This document shows, piece after piece, positions 42,619 to 52,100 of a stretch of 64,000 nt of DNA. Where the stretch lies: positions 1,984,001-2,048,000 of the forward strand of contig CAWHKC010000004.1 in assembly GCA_963829835.1 (NCBI GenBank). Direction: 5' to 3'. A program made the position numbers and the translations under genes. The notes under the pieces are model-generated. The model saw only the letters and a list, made by a program, of their open reading frames with translations. It searched no databases and was not told where the DNA came from. Source of the stretch: Berkiella sp963829835. GTDB taxonomy: Bacteria; Pseudomonadota; Gammaproteobacteria; Berkiellales; Berkiellaceae. Position 1 is the stretch's first letter. Every line of letters starts with the position of its first letter.

Positions 42619-43702
42619 CTCCAATACCTTTGGATTCAATTCTTTTAGCAAAATCAAATTGATCATAATCATGTGGAATGACCAAAGCTGGTTTGCATGC
42701 CTCTATACATGAATATGTTATACCTGCCCCACCATGATGTATAACATAATCAAAGTTTTTAAGTTCTCTGGTGTAAGGGACATATCCATGTACTGTCCAA
42801 TTTACACCCTTTTCAATAGGTTCCACATCAAATCGATCAGGATCGCCTAATGAAAGACAAAAATGGATTTCAGGAAAAGCTAAAAAAACGGGTTTCATTT
42901 TCTCTAAAATATTTTTTTTTGCCCACAATAAATGCGTACCAAGGGTGATTAGAACTTTTTTTTGATTTTGTGGCCAAGATAATGAGGATAAAAATGCATC
43001 CTCGGGTGTTTCAGTTACAGGACCTATCATACTAAAACATTCAGGCCAATCTCTTTTAAATTCCAGTTCATTCAAGCCAAAGCCTAGTATTGAATAAGGG
43101 GAATAAATAGCTTCACTACCATTGGCCCTGTAAAGAGAAACTCCTAGCTCTTTCATTTGCGATGAACAACACATAAACATTAATCGTTTGCTCATTCGAA
43201 TCAGTTTCCGCCCAATCCAATCACGGCATTGATGATACGCTGTTTGTGCTTCAGCTAATCCTCCCAGATAGCTTGGAGTACCTATACTAGATTCAATAGC
43301 AAAAGGGGTCGCAATGGTTGTAATCCACGGTAATTGCATTTCACTCGCAGATATACCAGCTACCGCAGCGACAGAATCAGCTATAACCAACTCTGTACCG
43401 TTGCTTTGAAAATACAACTTTAGTTCCTGCTTAATTGCTGGCATGAGTGTGAGACTAGTTTTGAGTTGTTTTAAAAGTCGAAAGGGGTTTGAACCAATTC
43501 TATTCTCACTATTCGCTATTTGTTCAAAAATATGTGGATTATTTCTTAAAATAGGAATTGCTTCAAACCCCAATTTTTCAAGCAATTGAATTTTTGATGG
43601 CCCCGTGATGAACCTAACCTTGGCGCCAATATTTTTTAAAAAGTGTGCAAGTGGGATCAAAGGATACAGGTGCCCACAAAAGGGAGGCGAAACGAAATCC
43701 AA
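42437..43702 (-). CDS. UGT/MGT-like glycosyltransferase (GT1 family)
   Basis: This is a GT-B fold enzyme that transfers sugar from a nucleotide sugar to a small lipophilic acceptor. The N-terminal FVSPPFCGHLYPLIPLAHFL and the C-terminal donor site VIHHGGAGITYSCIEACKPALVIP are diagnostic. I prefer the TTG at 43702, with AGGA 6 bases upstream, because it starts at the first strand and avoids overlap; a GTG at 43780 would add 26 residues and overlap the upstream gene by 41 bases. It is the last gene of a four-gene minus-strand operon. Its tail overlaps the convergent adenylating gene. Confidence 0.85.
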   Translation of the reverse strand: MDFVSPPFCGHLYPLIPLAHFLKNIGAKVRFITGPSKIQLLEKLGFEAIPILRNNPHIFEQIANSENRIGSNPFRLLKQLKTSLTLMPAIKQELKLYFQSNGTELVIADSVAAVAGISASEMQLPWITTIATPFAIESSIGTPSYLGGLAEAQTAYHQCRDWIGRKLIRMSKRLMFMCCSSQMKELGVSLYRANGSEAIYSPYSILGFGLNELEFKRDWPECFSMIGPVTETPEDAFLSSLSWPQNQKKVLITLGTHLLWAKKNILEKMKPVFLAFPEIHFCLSLGDPDRFDVEPIEKGVNWTVHGYVPYTRELKNFDYVIHHGGAGITYSCIEACKPALVIPHDYDQFDFAKRIESKGIGVSLTQKANQWKAEDVVKALRQIFSKEWESSLRKMQEVMVKYHPAKSLHDEVVRLLQQDVF

Positions 43703-43739
43703 CTTGCGTCCTTTAATGTTAAAGTCTGATATTTTAAAA

Positions 43740-44378
43740 TCAGGGTAATTTGTTTTCACAGTAGTTTCTAATCCATTCACGAACTGATCTATCGGCGTAA
43801 TAACTCAGATGATCGCATGAGACTATTTTATCATTTTCTCCAGGTGATAAAAATCGACTGATCCAATCATATTTGCCACGGATGATGTTAATATTAATCG
43901 ATTTTCTCATGGGAAGCCCCACAGGACCAAGAGCAAAAATATGAATAGATAGATTTTCAGGAAATTTCAAAAATGGAATTGCCCGTTGCCAAAGCGCTAG
44001 ACCACAACTTCCAGTAACTATTACAAGATGCATTTTAGTTCTATCCAGTAAAACCTGCAAAGATTGTGACATTATTTTTCCATAGGAAGGAAAGAGAATA
44101 GCAGCAAAATACTGAGTTAAGTTTCTTATGCTTGCAAGCATTAACGGGGCTTCCAGAGAAGATGCTGATAACATACTTTGATGATATGGGAAATTCGAAT
44201 TAATAACGTCAAAATTATGTGGCGCAATTGCTTGCAAGAAGTCAGCTTGTATTTTACTCAAATTGCTTTGTTTATATGAACTTAAACCCGTTAACAATAC
44301 AATCCTTCTTTGAGATTCACAAATTAAACTTAAGGATTCATGGTCAATAGATTGTAATTTATAAATTAACTTCTTCAT
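43740..44378 (-). CDS. Alpha/beta-hydrolase-like protein
   Basis: The 212-residue protein has a plausible alpha/beta-hydrolase triad. Ser124 lies in the nucleophile elbow VTGSCGLA (Sm-x-Ser-x-Gly), Asp171 in RGKYDWIS and His190 in SCDHLSYY. The early strand RRIVLLTGLSSYKQSNL and the helix order fit the fold. It overlaps the GT21-like gene by 4 bases (ATGA), showing translational coupling. Esterase, lactonase or beta-lactone-forming (OleB-like) chemistry is possible; the sequence alone does not decide. Divergence from known members is high. Confidence 0.65.
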   Translation of the reverse strand: MKKLIYKLQSIDHESLSLICESQRRIVLLTGLSSYKQSNLSKIQADFLQAIAPHNFDVINSNFPYHQSMLSASSLEAPLMLASIRNLTQYFAAILFPSYGKIMSQSLQVLLDRTKMHLVIVTGSCGLALWQRAIPFLKFPENLSIHIFALGPVGLPMRKSININIIRGKYDWISRFLSPGENDKIVSCDHLSYYADRSVREWIRNYCENKLP

Positions 44379-45529
44379 AAATATCGGATCTTGTCATTAT
44401 CTAAATGAATACGAACACTACGCCATGTAAATCTATTGGAGCGTATATAAGCAGTCATGTTTTCTATTGGCATGATGATATCTGCCAATACTTCATAAGC
44501 AATGGCTTTCAGCCCCTCTTTGGAGCCAATAATATGAGTTCGAAAAACAGACATAATCGTAGCTTTCATAAATAAAATGATAAGTACTAGAGTAAAGTCA
44601 TTAAAGCCTTTAAAAATAGCAAGCGTGATCAAGATTAACGGTAACACGGAAGGCAAAATTACTATCATAAACAGTAGAAATGAAATATTTTGCTTAAGAA
44701 AGCGATTAGCGAAAATCATCCATCTTCGAATAACAGAAAAGTAGTGACTAAAATCAAGAACACTTGTTCGTATTGAATGCAATTCGGAAGATTGAATAAT
44801 TTTACCATTGTTTAAACTATATAGTTGTGCAATAGCATAATCATCACACAGTTCATTCACTATTGATTGAAATCCACCAAGATGCTCGAGATCAGCCTTT
44901 TTGAGGATATAAAACATTCCGTTTAACGTTCTAGGTTTGCTTAATAATGCAATCGGAGGATATGACACAAGGGTGTTACTATTGACAAAACCACATAACA
45001 AAGAAGACCAAAAGTTATCGAAAAGAATATAGTACGGAAGGCCAGTAACAATGGTCATGTCACTACATAAACTAGCCACTCTGCTAAGCGCGCCTCGTTG
45101 CAATACAGTGTCATCATCCAACACAGCTAAAAACTTTGATTTACACAGATGAAAACCAGTTTCTAATTTAAATGTTTTAGGATTGAACCCATGTGGAACA
45201 GTATTGCATACCACGACACTAATACGCTTTTTATCACTATGTCGCTCATTAAGGATCTTTTCAATTAATTCCTTTCCTAACCTATCTTCTTTATTGAGTA
45301 GCCATATAAAATCAGCGTTGGGAGCATTATCGAGATTTTCATTCAAATTATTCTCAAGAGTGGGATCTCCAGCTAATATTGGTTGGAGCACAGTGATCTC
45401 ATTTTCGTATGCGGTTATTACTTGAGTTTTTGACATATGTCGAAAAAAACGAGCAGCAATAATCAATCGCCACCCGGTAAGAAAGGTAAAAAAACACATA
45501 AGGATATAAAGTATTACATCAACGCTCAT
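44375..45529 (-). CDS. Membrane glycosyltransferase, GT21/GT2-like
   Basis: The enzyme resembles ceramide glucosyltransferase and HpnI-type GT21 proteins. There is an N-terminal membrane helix (VDVILYILMCFFTFLTGW), a GT-A domain with AVLDDDTVL (Asp138-140), LCDDYAIAQ (Asp229-230) and IRRW (267-270) of the D, D, D, (Q/R)xxRW signature, then several C-terminal membrane helices (about 285-345). Such enzymes glycosylate ceramides or hopanoid lipids on the cytoplasmic face. It overlaps both neighbours (11 and 4 bases), so it belongs to the epimerase, glycosyltransferase, hydrolase, UGT operon. Confidence 0.83.
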   Translation of the reverse strand: MSVDVILYILMCFFTFLTGWRLIIAARFFRHMSKTQVITAYENEITVLQPILAGDPTLENNLNENLDNAPNADFIWLLNKEDRLGKELIEKILNERHSDKKRISVVVCNTVPHGFNPKTFKLETGFHLCKSKFLAVLDDDTVLQRGALSRVASLCSDMTIVTGLPYYILFDNFWSSLLCGFVNSNTLVSYPPIALLSKPRTLNGMFYILKKADLEHLGGFQSIVNELCDDYAIAQLYSLNNGKIIQSSELHSIRTSVLDFSHYFSVIRRWMIFANRFLKQNISFLLFMIVILPSVLPLILITLAIFKGFNDFTLVLIILFMKATIMSVFRTHIIGSKEGLKAIAYEVLADIIMPIENMTAYIRSNRFTWRSVRIHLDNDKIRYL

Positions 45530-46478
45530 ACTTTTTCCACCAATTGATAAATTTTTCTAATCCTTCTTCATTTGAATATGGGGGGGTACCCAATGTTTCA
45601 AGACATTTATTAACATTAAAGGTTTTGGTATAAGCAAAAACACTTACACCAAAACGCGTAATAAGCGGCTCGCGATAATTCATAAATAGGGATGAGTACC
45701 ATTCAGCCACATGTGCCATCTTCATCGCAAAGGAAACTGAAATTTTTCTCTTGGGTATTGGATAGGCTAACTGCTTGAGCGCCTTATTAAGGAAATCATA
45801 AATAGCAACAGGCTCATTGTTTGTAACGAGGTATACACCTTGAGCTTTTAATTGTATTGCGCGGTGAACATAATATGCCAGATTTTCTATATAGATTAAA
45901 TCACCGTAGACTGTCGCACCATCATTACGAACCAAAATGGGAAATTTCTTTTGTTTTGCTGATTTTAATATTCGAGGAAATAAAACAGTATCACCAGGTC
46001 CATAAACGGCACGAGGTCTTATCACTGTCCAACTCCCAGTATATTCTTTAATAATATCTTCAGCTTGTTTTTTAGTTTTAGCATATTCATTTATTGCTAG
46101 TTGCGGTATTGTACTTTCTTCATTTATCAAGAATTGATCTTTATTCTCGTAATGAACACTAGAAGATGAAATATATACGATACCTGGTAATCCTTGTTCG
46201 TTGCAAAAGTCTATTATATTTTTTGTTCCAATAACATTTGTTTTTGCAAACTCGATTGGATGAGCCCAAGGCGTTGACAAGGCAGCGCAGTGAACAATCT
46301 GATCATAATGAACAGAAGAACGATATGGCTGTCGAATATCGTGGAAAATATGCTTATTTACCGAATTGGCTCTAGATGGCGTGCGGCTCAATCCATGCAC
46401 TTCGATTCCTTGCTCTTTTAATCTCGTAGCTATTGCACTGCCTACAAAGCCACTGGTGCCAGTTACTAAAATCCTCAC
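45519..46478 (-). CDS. NAD(P)-dependent epimerase/reductase (extended SDR, 3-beta-HSD-like)
   Basis: This extended short-chain dehydrogenase binds NAD(P) through ILVTGTSGFVGSAI at the N-terminus. The catalytic Tyr-Lys are in NEYAKTKKQAED, with the upstream Ser pair in VYISSSSVHYE. I chose the GTG at 46478 because AGGG lies 6 bases upstream and it starts directly at the Rossmann strand; an ATG at 46502 is possible. Sugar epimerases and OleD-like ketoacid reductases share this fold. RPRAVYGPGDTVLFPRI supports the group. It is the first gene of the minus-strand operon. Confidence 0.87.
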   Translation of the reverse strand: MRILVTGTSGFVGSAIATRLKEQGIEVHGLSRTPSRANSVNKHIFHDIRQPYRSSVHYDQIVHCAALSTPWAHPIEFAKTNVIGTKNIIDFCNEQGLPGIVYISSSSVHYENKDQFLINEESTIPQLAINEYAKTKKQAEDIIKEYTGSWTVIRPRAVYGPGDTVLFPRILKSAKQKKFPILVRNDGATVYGDLIYIENLAYYVHRAIQLKAQGVYLVTNNEPVAIYDFLNKALKQLAYPIPKRKISVSFAMKMAHVAEWYSSLFMNYREPLITRFGVSVFAYTKTFNVNKCLETLGTPPYSNEEGLEKFINWWKKYER

Positions 46479-46592
46479 AAAATTCCCTAGTAGAGTAATC
46501 ATAAAGCCTGATTGTATCGCTAATATTAATGTAATCAGCTGCACATTTCAATGTAGATATAAGTGAAAGTGGAAGTCGCAGCACACAACAGG

Positions 46593-47705
46593 TTATTTCT
46601 CTTTAAACTCCAACGGCGCCGTTTTACTACAGATATTTTTTAACGCTTTCCATTCTTGAGGACTCAAACTAGGCTGGGTATTGTCTTGTGGCTTATTCAC
46701 GGCTTCAATTCGATGAATTCTCTCCATTAACCCAGGATGATCAGAGAAATATTCTAACACTTCCTCATGTTCTGCTAATAGATTATATTGTTGGGTTAAT
46801 TTTTCAAAAAAGCTAACTAAACCCTTTGTGCTTATGTTGGCTTTATTTAATAGCTCAACCGCAATATCATCTGCTCGTTGTTCGTCTTCTCGGGTATATT
46901 TTAAATGCAATAAATTAGAGGCATATTCCGCTGAAGATCCAAAAGCACCCGTTAAAACAAGTTGGATCCCCACTTTTCGAATGACACCTTGAGTAGGATG
47001 GTGTTCAATCGCATGTCCCATCTCATGAGCAAGAACACCGGCAACTTCATCAGGGCTATCGGCAAATTCAAGGAGTCCATTTAAAATAATAAGATGATAA
47101 CCCGGCACAGCAAAAGCGTTAATATTATCTGGCCCAAGTTGGATCACCTTCACATCAAGTTGATGTTGATCTGGGTTTCCTTTAGAAAGCTTGGTTACCA
47201 TTTTCTGCAGGGCTTTAAGACCATCAGGTGATACGCATTCTTTATTTTTTTTGGCAATATCTTTAATCAGGAATTGGCCAAAGGCATCATCCCAAGAATC
47301 TGGAAAATGATTGGCAATGACATTTGATAGTTTTGGGATCGCAAGTAATAATCCACCCAATAGTAAAATAATGACAACCACCAAGATCCCTAATTTACGC
47401 CAGGGATGAGACACATTCGAAAGTTTGATATTTTTTTTGGGGATATAAGATAAAATTTCTTGATAGTGGGAGGGGTCACTAATATGAAGTCTGGCGCCTG
47501 TCATATCTTTGCAGCCTAAAATGGCTGGTCTGCCTTCCAGGGGAGGCTCCATCACTTGAACATTATGCCAAGACCAAAGAAGGGGTGTTTCCTTTTCATT
47601 TTCAAGAATTAACATGGATAAACCACTAGGTAATATCTCCACTGCCGCCGTAAAAGGTTGTAAGCTTTTACCGTCGAAGAAGCGGCAAGTGAATTTCTCT
47701 GACAT
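46593..47705 (-). CDS. M48-family metalloprotease, membrane-anchored
   Basis: The zinc-protease motif HEMGHAIEHHP is near residue 228, with the third ligand expected in the DEQRADDIAVELL helix. An N-terminal soluble domain of about 100 residues (with ILPSGLSMLILE) precedes one membrane helix (LGILVVVIILLLGGLLLAIP), so the protease domain probably faces the periplasm. M48 proteins such as BepA and LoiP act in envelope quality control. It follows the DUF898 gene by 18 bases, and this pair is common in Proteobacteria. The length is 370 residues. Confidence 0.9.
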   Translation of the reverse strand: MSEKFTCRFFDGKSLQPFTAAVEILPSGLSMLILENEKETPLLWSWHNVQVMEPPLEGRPAILGCKDMTGARLHISDPSHYQEILSYIPKKNIKLSNVSHPWRKLGILVVVIILLLGGLLLAIPKLSNVIANHFPDSWDDAFGQFLIKDIAKKNKECVSPDGLKALQKMVTKLSKGNPDQHQLDVKVIQLGPDNINAFAVPGYHLIILNGLLEFADSPDEVAGVLAHEMGHAIEHHPTQGVIRKVGIQLVLTGAFGSSAEYASNLLHLKYTREDEQRADDIAVELLNKANISTKGLVSFFEKLTQQYNLLAEHEEVLEYFSDHPGLMERIHRIEAVNKPQDNTQPSLSPQEWKALKNICSKTAPLEFKEK

Positions 47706-47723
47706 GTTATTTTCTCTTTATTT

Positions 47724-48959
47724 TTAGAATAATCCTATATTCAAATTGAACATAGAGCTTAATCCTTCACCTGCTTTATCTTTTTCACCACTGGCTTGTA
47801 AGAAGGAGGCTTTTTGAATATCACCTGTCATCACTGTATGTTTACAGAAAAATTTCATTCTGCGTTGGATAACGATCGGGTAGCCTAGTCCGAGAGTAAA
47901 GATAAGAATTAACACATTTCCCCAAGTTTGTCTTACTAAACCCCACCCTGAAATTTTGCAGATAAAGCCAATATTACCAAAAGTCAGGTTGTTATATCTC
48001 ATACGAACAAATGTCGCTTTATACCAGAAGCGGCAAATAAAAAGAATAAACAAGCCAATAACATAGCATAAGGCAACAGTTAATTTTGCAATACTTGATA
48101 CATCCGAACCAGCAGCTCCAGCAGCTCCTTTTGAAACCGTTAAAAGGATTCCAGGTAAAGATATTAAAGCCAAGCTTGCGAATAAGAGCAATATACTCAA
48201 CAGATGTGATACAAAAAGTGTGCCATATTCTGGTGAAAATTTAGCTTGTTGATTACCAAAAAATAGTCGATTCATTTTGTACTTATAGGTCATTCCATCA
48301 GCAAAGGGGATCCATAAGCCAAGTGTAATGATTTTTAAAAAAGTATGAACTAATCCTACAAAACCATACACAATCATCGAACCTACCATATGACCTCGAA
48401 TCCCTCGCCATCTAGAATGGGTTACCCGATAACGAAGTGATCCATAGACTGCAACAAAAGGGATATATACATAATAGAAAACAATATAAACACCAATAAG
48501 TGAAAGGGATACCATCATTTCGTTTTGCTCTTTTGGTGTGAGCTTATCATAAGCTTTTTTCAAGTTATCGAAATCTTCTTTATCTTGCTCATCAGATGAT
48601 TTTTGATGAGTTTCCACAGAAGTAGTATGTTCAGCTCTAGGCAATTGTTTTGCAAGATTTTCAAGCGTATCGAGATTGGATAATGCCCAAAAGAAGGGAA
48701 TAGAGAGTATACCAATAATAATAAGCGCTTTTATCATTCCCCAGAATAACTCGCCTCCATATCCGGTGTATTCAAAGCGATCATTATAAACAGCAGTGCT
48801 AGAGGTGGTATAACGCCGTTGTCTGGTTCTACCCCAATAGTGGTAAATCCCAAGGGTAATGATGCCTAGAAAGACATTCAGTATAAATATTTTATATTGT
48901 TCACCCAGTTTCCCATCGTAAATAATGGGTTGAGTTGGGACAGTATCTTGATTGTTCAT
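47724..48959 (-). CDS. DUF898 (YjgN-type) membrane protein
   Basis: The N-terminus has YDGKLGEQYKIFILNVFLGIITLGIYHYWGRTRQRRY, and related segments recur (VSHLLSILLLFASLAL; RMRYNNLTFGNIGF), the pattern of YjgN proteins. I count seven or so membrane helices in 411 residues. A Lys/Asp/Glu-rich loop (about 100-145) replaces part of the usual spacing. Function in this family is unknown. Its partner is the M48 protease 18 bases downstream, so both may serve envelope maintenance. AGGGG lies upstream of the ATG. Confidence 0.88.
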   Translation of the reverse strand: MNNQDTVPTQPIIYDGKLGEQYKIFILNVFLGIITLGIYHYWGRTRQRRYTTSSTAVYNDRFEYTGYGGELFWGMIKALIIIGILSIPFFWALSNLDTLENLAKQLPRAEHTTSVETHQKSSDEQDKEDFDNLKKAYDKLTPKEQNEMMVSLSLIGVYIVFYYVYIPFVAVYGSLRYRVTHSRWRGIRGHMVGSMIVYGFVGLVHTFLKIITLGLWIPFADGMTYKYKMNRLFFGNQQAKFSPEYGTLFVSHLLSILLLFASLALISLPGILLTVSKGAAGAAGSDVSSIAKLTVALCYVIGLFILFICRFWYKATFVRMRYNNLTFGNIGFICKISGWGLVRQTWGNVLILIFTLGLGYPIVIQRRMKFFCKHTVMTGDIQKASFLQASGEKDKAGEGLSSMFNLNIGLF

Positions 48960-49109
48960 GGCAAAAGAACCCCTAGAAAATTGAATCTTCTGCTAGTTGT
49001 TTCGGCCGAATTTATCAAGTCTTGATCAGTTTCCTATAAAGCCTGCAATTATATGCGGGACAAGTTTCAGTGTTATTACACGTACTTAATGAACTATGAA
49101 ACCACTTTT

Positions 49110-49123
49110 TTGTCTTATATATA
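49110..49123 (+). promoter_or_regulatory. Shared 14-mer upstream of the giant gene
   Basis: TTGTCTTATATATA here is identical to 7716-7729 before the YopJ-like gene. It lies 37 bases before the start codon and could hold a -10 element (TATATA). Confidence 0.35.
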
Positions 49124-49159
49124 TACCAAGTCCTTATAGCTAATTAATAAGAGGCTAAC

Positions 49160-52100
49160 ATGACCATTGAAAGCGGCCCTGAACTACCTTCCACTCTTAA
49201 AGATTTTATCGAGCAATTTTCATCTGAAACGACCGAAGTTAATCTCACGCTTGAAGGATTAGATGAAAAAAATATCAATCAATTTCTAATGGCATTATTT
49301 AAAAAATTTGAAGACTCACCAGTGGGTATTAATCAATTACTGCAATTAAAATTTATGGGAGAGTTATCCAATACTCAGCAAAAAGCCATTTCAGATGAAT
49401 TAGAAAAAAGTGTACAAGGTAAATTTAATATCATTTACGACCAAGCTTACTCCATTGAAGAAAATAAAAAAGGCCCTAAAAGAACCCCAGAACAACTCCA
49501 TTCAGATATACTGAAACTTTTTGCCTCAAAAATAAAATCCATTGATATCTCTGGAGAAATAGCACAAAGTGCATTTCGAAAATGCATAGATTTTCAATTG
49601 TTTGTTATGCCCAATGAAACTGTAGCCGCTGTCAAAATACCGCAAACACCCTCGGTATTTAATGATATTATGGTAAAATCAAAAGAGGACTATGTACTAA
49701 ATCAAGCCAAAAAATACTTAGAAGGTAAAGGCTTAGGAGTGCCTATAGAAGAAAGGGTAAAAGGCAATATTTCCCTCTTAAATGAAATGTTAGATTATGC
49801 AAAAAATAATGGTATAGCCAAAGGGGGATCTGGTATAGCTTATGAACAACACCTAGAGGACACAACCTTTAATAAATATCAAGAATGGTTATGGCCACAA
49901 GTTAAAGATGAATCGCTGAATGAACTCTCAACGCAATTCAAAGTTAAAAGAAAGGAGCCCTTAGATGAGTTTCTTCAGGAAGTATATACAAGTTATTATG
50001 AAAAAAAGATTAAAACCAAAGTCGTCGGTGAAGTAAGTTTATTACCAGAAAGTTACAGTTCGAATATACATCATCGCGAGTTGATGAATGCGAGTTTAAA
50101 CTTTTTAGCAATAGGGGGTTTTCAAAAACATGTTAATGAAGCAAAGATAAGCTTTCCCTGTCCTAGTGGACGACTGCCAGAGATGGCTTATGATTTCTCA
50201 GAAATCATGCAACCTCTCATCGAACATGCACAAAATGGCAGGCCATTACCGTTCTCATCACTGTACATCAAACATTTGTTTGAAAGCAAAAATTTATATA
50301 CTGATTTAGTCTCATTTGCTACTGCCTTGGCCGATAAGCCTGGAGATTACTATCGTTTAGAAAAAGTTAAAATTGATCCTGTCGATCAAATTAAGAATCC
50401 TAATGTTGAACAATATGAAGCCTATTTAGTAAAAATGATCGAATTGGCTCAAAAAAGCCCAAATGGCTTAGCCATTGGATTTGATTTGGGCTCTGTTGCC
50501 AATGCTGTAGATAGTAAATTAAAAAATAAACTAGAAAATGCCAAGGGAGATGAAAAAACTAAACTCGAAGAGAAAATTAAAGAAATACAAGCTTTATCAG
50601 ATAAATTAAATTTACTTGTTGCACAAAATCGTCGCGAAATAAATTGCGCAATTTTGCTTGAAGGTGAAAAGGTTTATGGAAGCTCAACCCGTATTCAAAT
50701 GGATGGGGGTAAAGTTACCCAAGCCGAATCAATTACTGATGTTCGCGCTTGTAAGAGAGTAGATGATTTAGCAAGTGCATTAGGCAATATAGCAACAGAA
50801 CAAGAGGCTGAACAAGAGCAAGAACAAGAGCAGGAACAAGAGCAAGAGCAAGAGCAGGAACAAGAGCAAGAACAAGAGCAAGCGCATGGATTGGTAGAAG
50901 ACAATATCTCTACGGTTGATGAATTTGTGTCATTCGCTATTGCCCAGAGGCCTGACTTATCTGTAAAAGCGCCTCAATTAAAAGAATTATGGCAGAATCT
51001 GTTTGGTAATTTAAAATCAACTGGCAAAGCGAACTCGCCTTTAAGCGCGATATCAAAAGAAGTAGCTAGACTCATTTTAACCGATCCGGATGCTTTTAAA
51101 TTTGGATTAGTGGAAGGAAATCTCCCACCTGGGCTGAATATTGGTAATCTTGCTGTAAAAGATCTGATATCAGGTGAAACGATAAGCAAAAAAGGTATCT
51201 ATTACGATATCGCTAAGCAAAACGAACCCACACCATTAACACTTTCCATTAATGAGCCACCCATACGACGCGTTCGCATGAAAGTATCGGCTGGAGATTT
51301 TACATTAGAACACAGGCCTGCCGATCTGAATCCTATTGAGGCGCTACTTGTTAACAAGGCATTTGAATCACTTACACGAGAGGAAATTAGCAATTTTAAT
51401 CAAGGCCAATTAACTCAAGAAGATGATGAAGTGCCTTTTAAAATGATATTCATGACAGCAAGTAAAAAGGGTGCATCAGAATTTATCAGTTGGGTCAAGG
51501 AAGACATTACAAAGCAATTGATTGCTACTAAAAGAAATCAAGAGTTAGCAGATATCGCGGTTGCTTACGGAGGGGACGCTTTATTTTCACTAACGAAAAA
51601 ATTAAATGGTATTAAATCAAAATGCAGTGAGATGAAATCCTCACCGCTATTTGAAGAATTTTTAAATAAAGTCATTCTCCAAAAAGAGGTAAATGGGATT
51701 TCAGAGAGAGTGCCACTTAGCGAACATCTAATGCAGTATGATCAATTTCAAGCGTTAGATAAAATTAAAGACTTACCCGAGGAAGAGCTCAAATGGTTTA
51801 TGCAATTTTGTAACGAGCATGCTAAATATAATACGCGAGTCGATATTCATGACCTTTACTTGGGATTTAAAGAGTTTGTAAAACAATATAAGGAAATAAC
51901 TAATGGTGCGCCATTACCCACAGAAGGTGTACAGAATCTCGTAAAAGATTGCCGTAATATGAAGGTGGGCTTAGATAGACTTCTTTTTATCCTCAATAAT
52001 GCGAAGAAAAATAACTTGCTTGATGAACAGCTAGCAGTACTTACCTCTTTGGATCTGCACTATGGCACAGCATATCAAGCGACCAAGCAATATCAATACC

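Noticed and set aside
50695..50904. Minus-strand Cys-Ser repeat frame.
   Set aside because: It is the complement of the Glu-Gln repeat in the giant gene.
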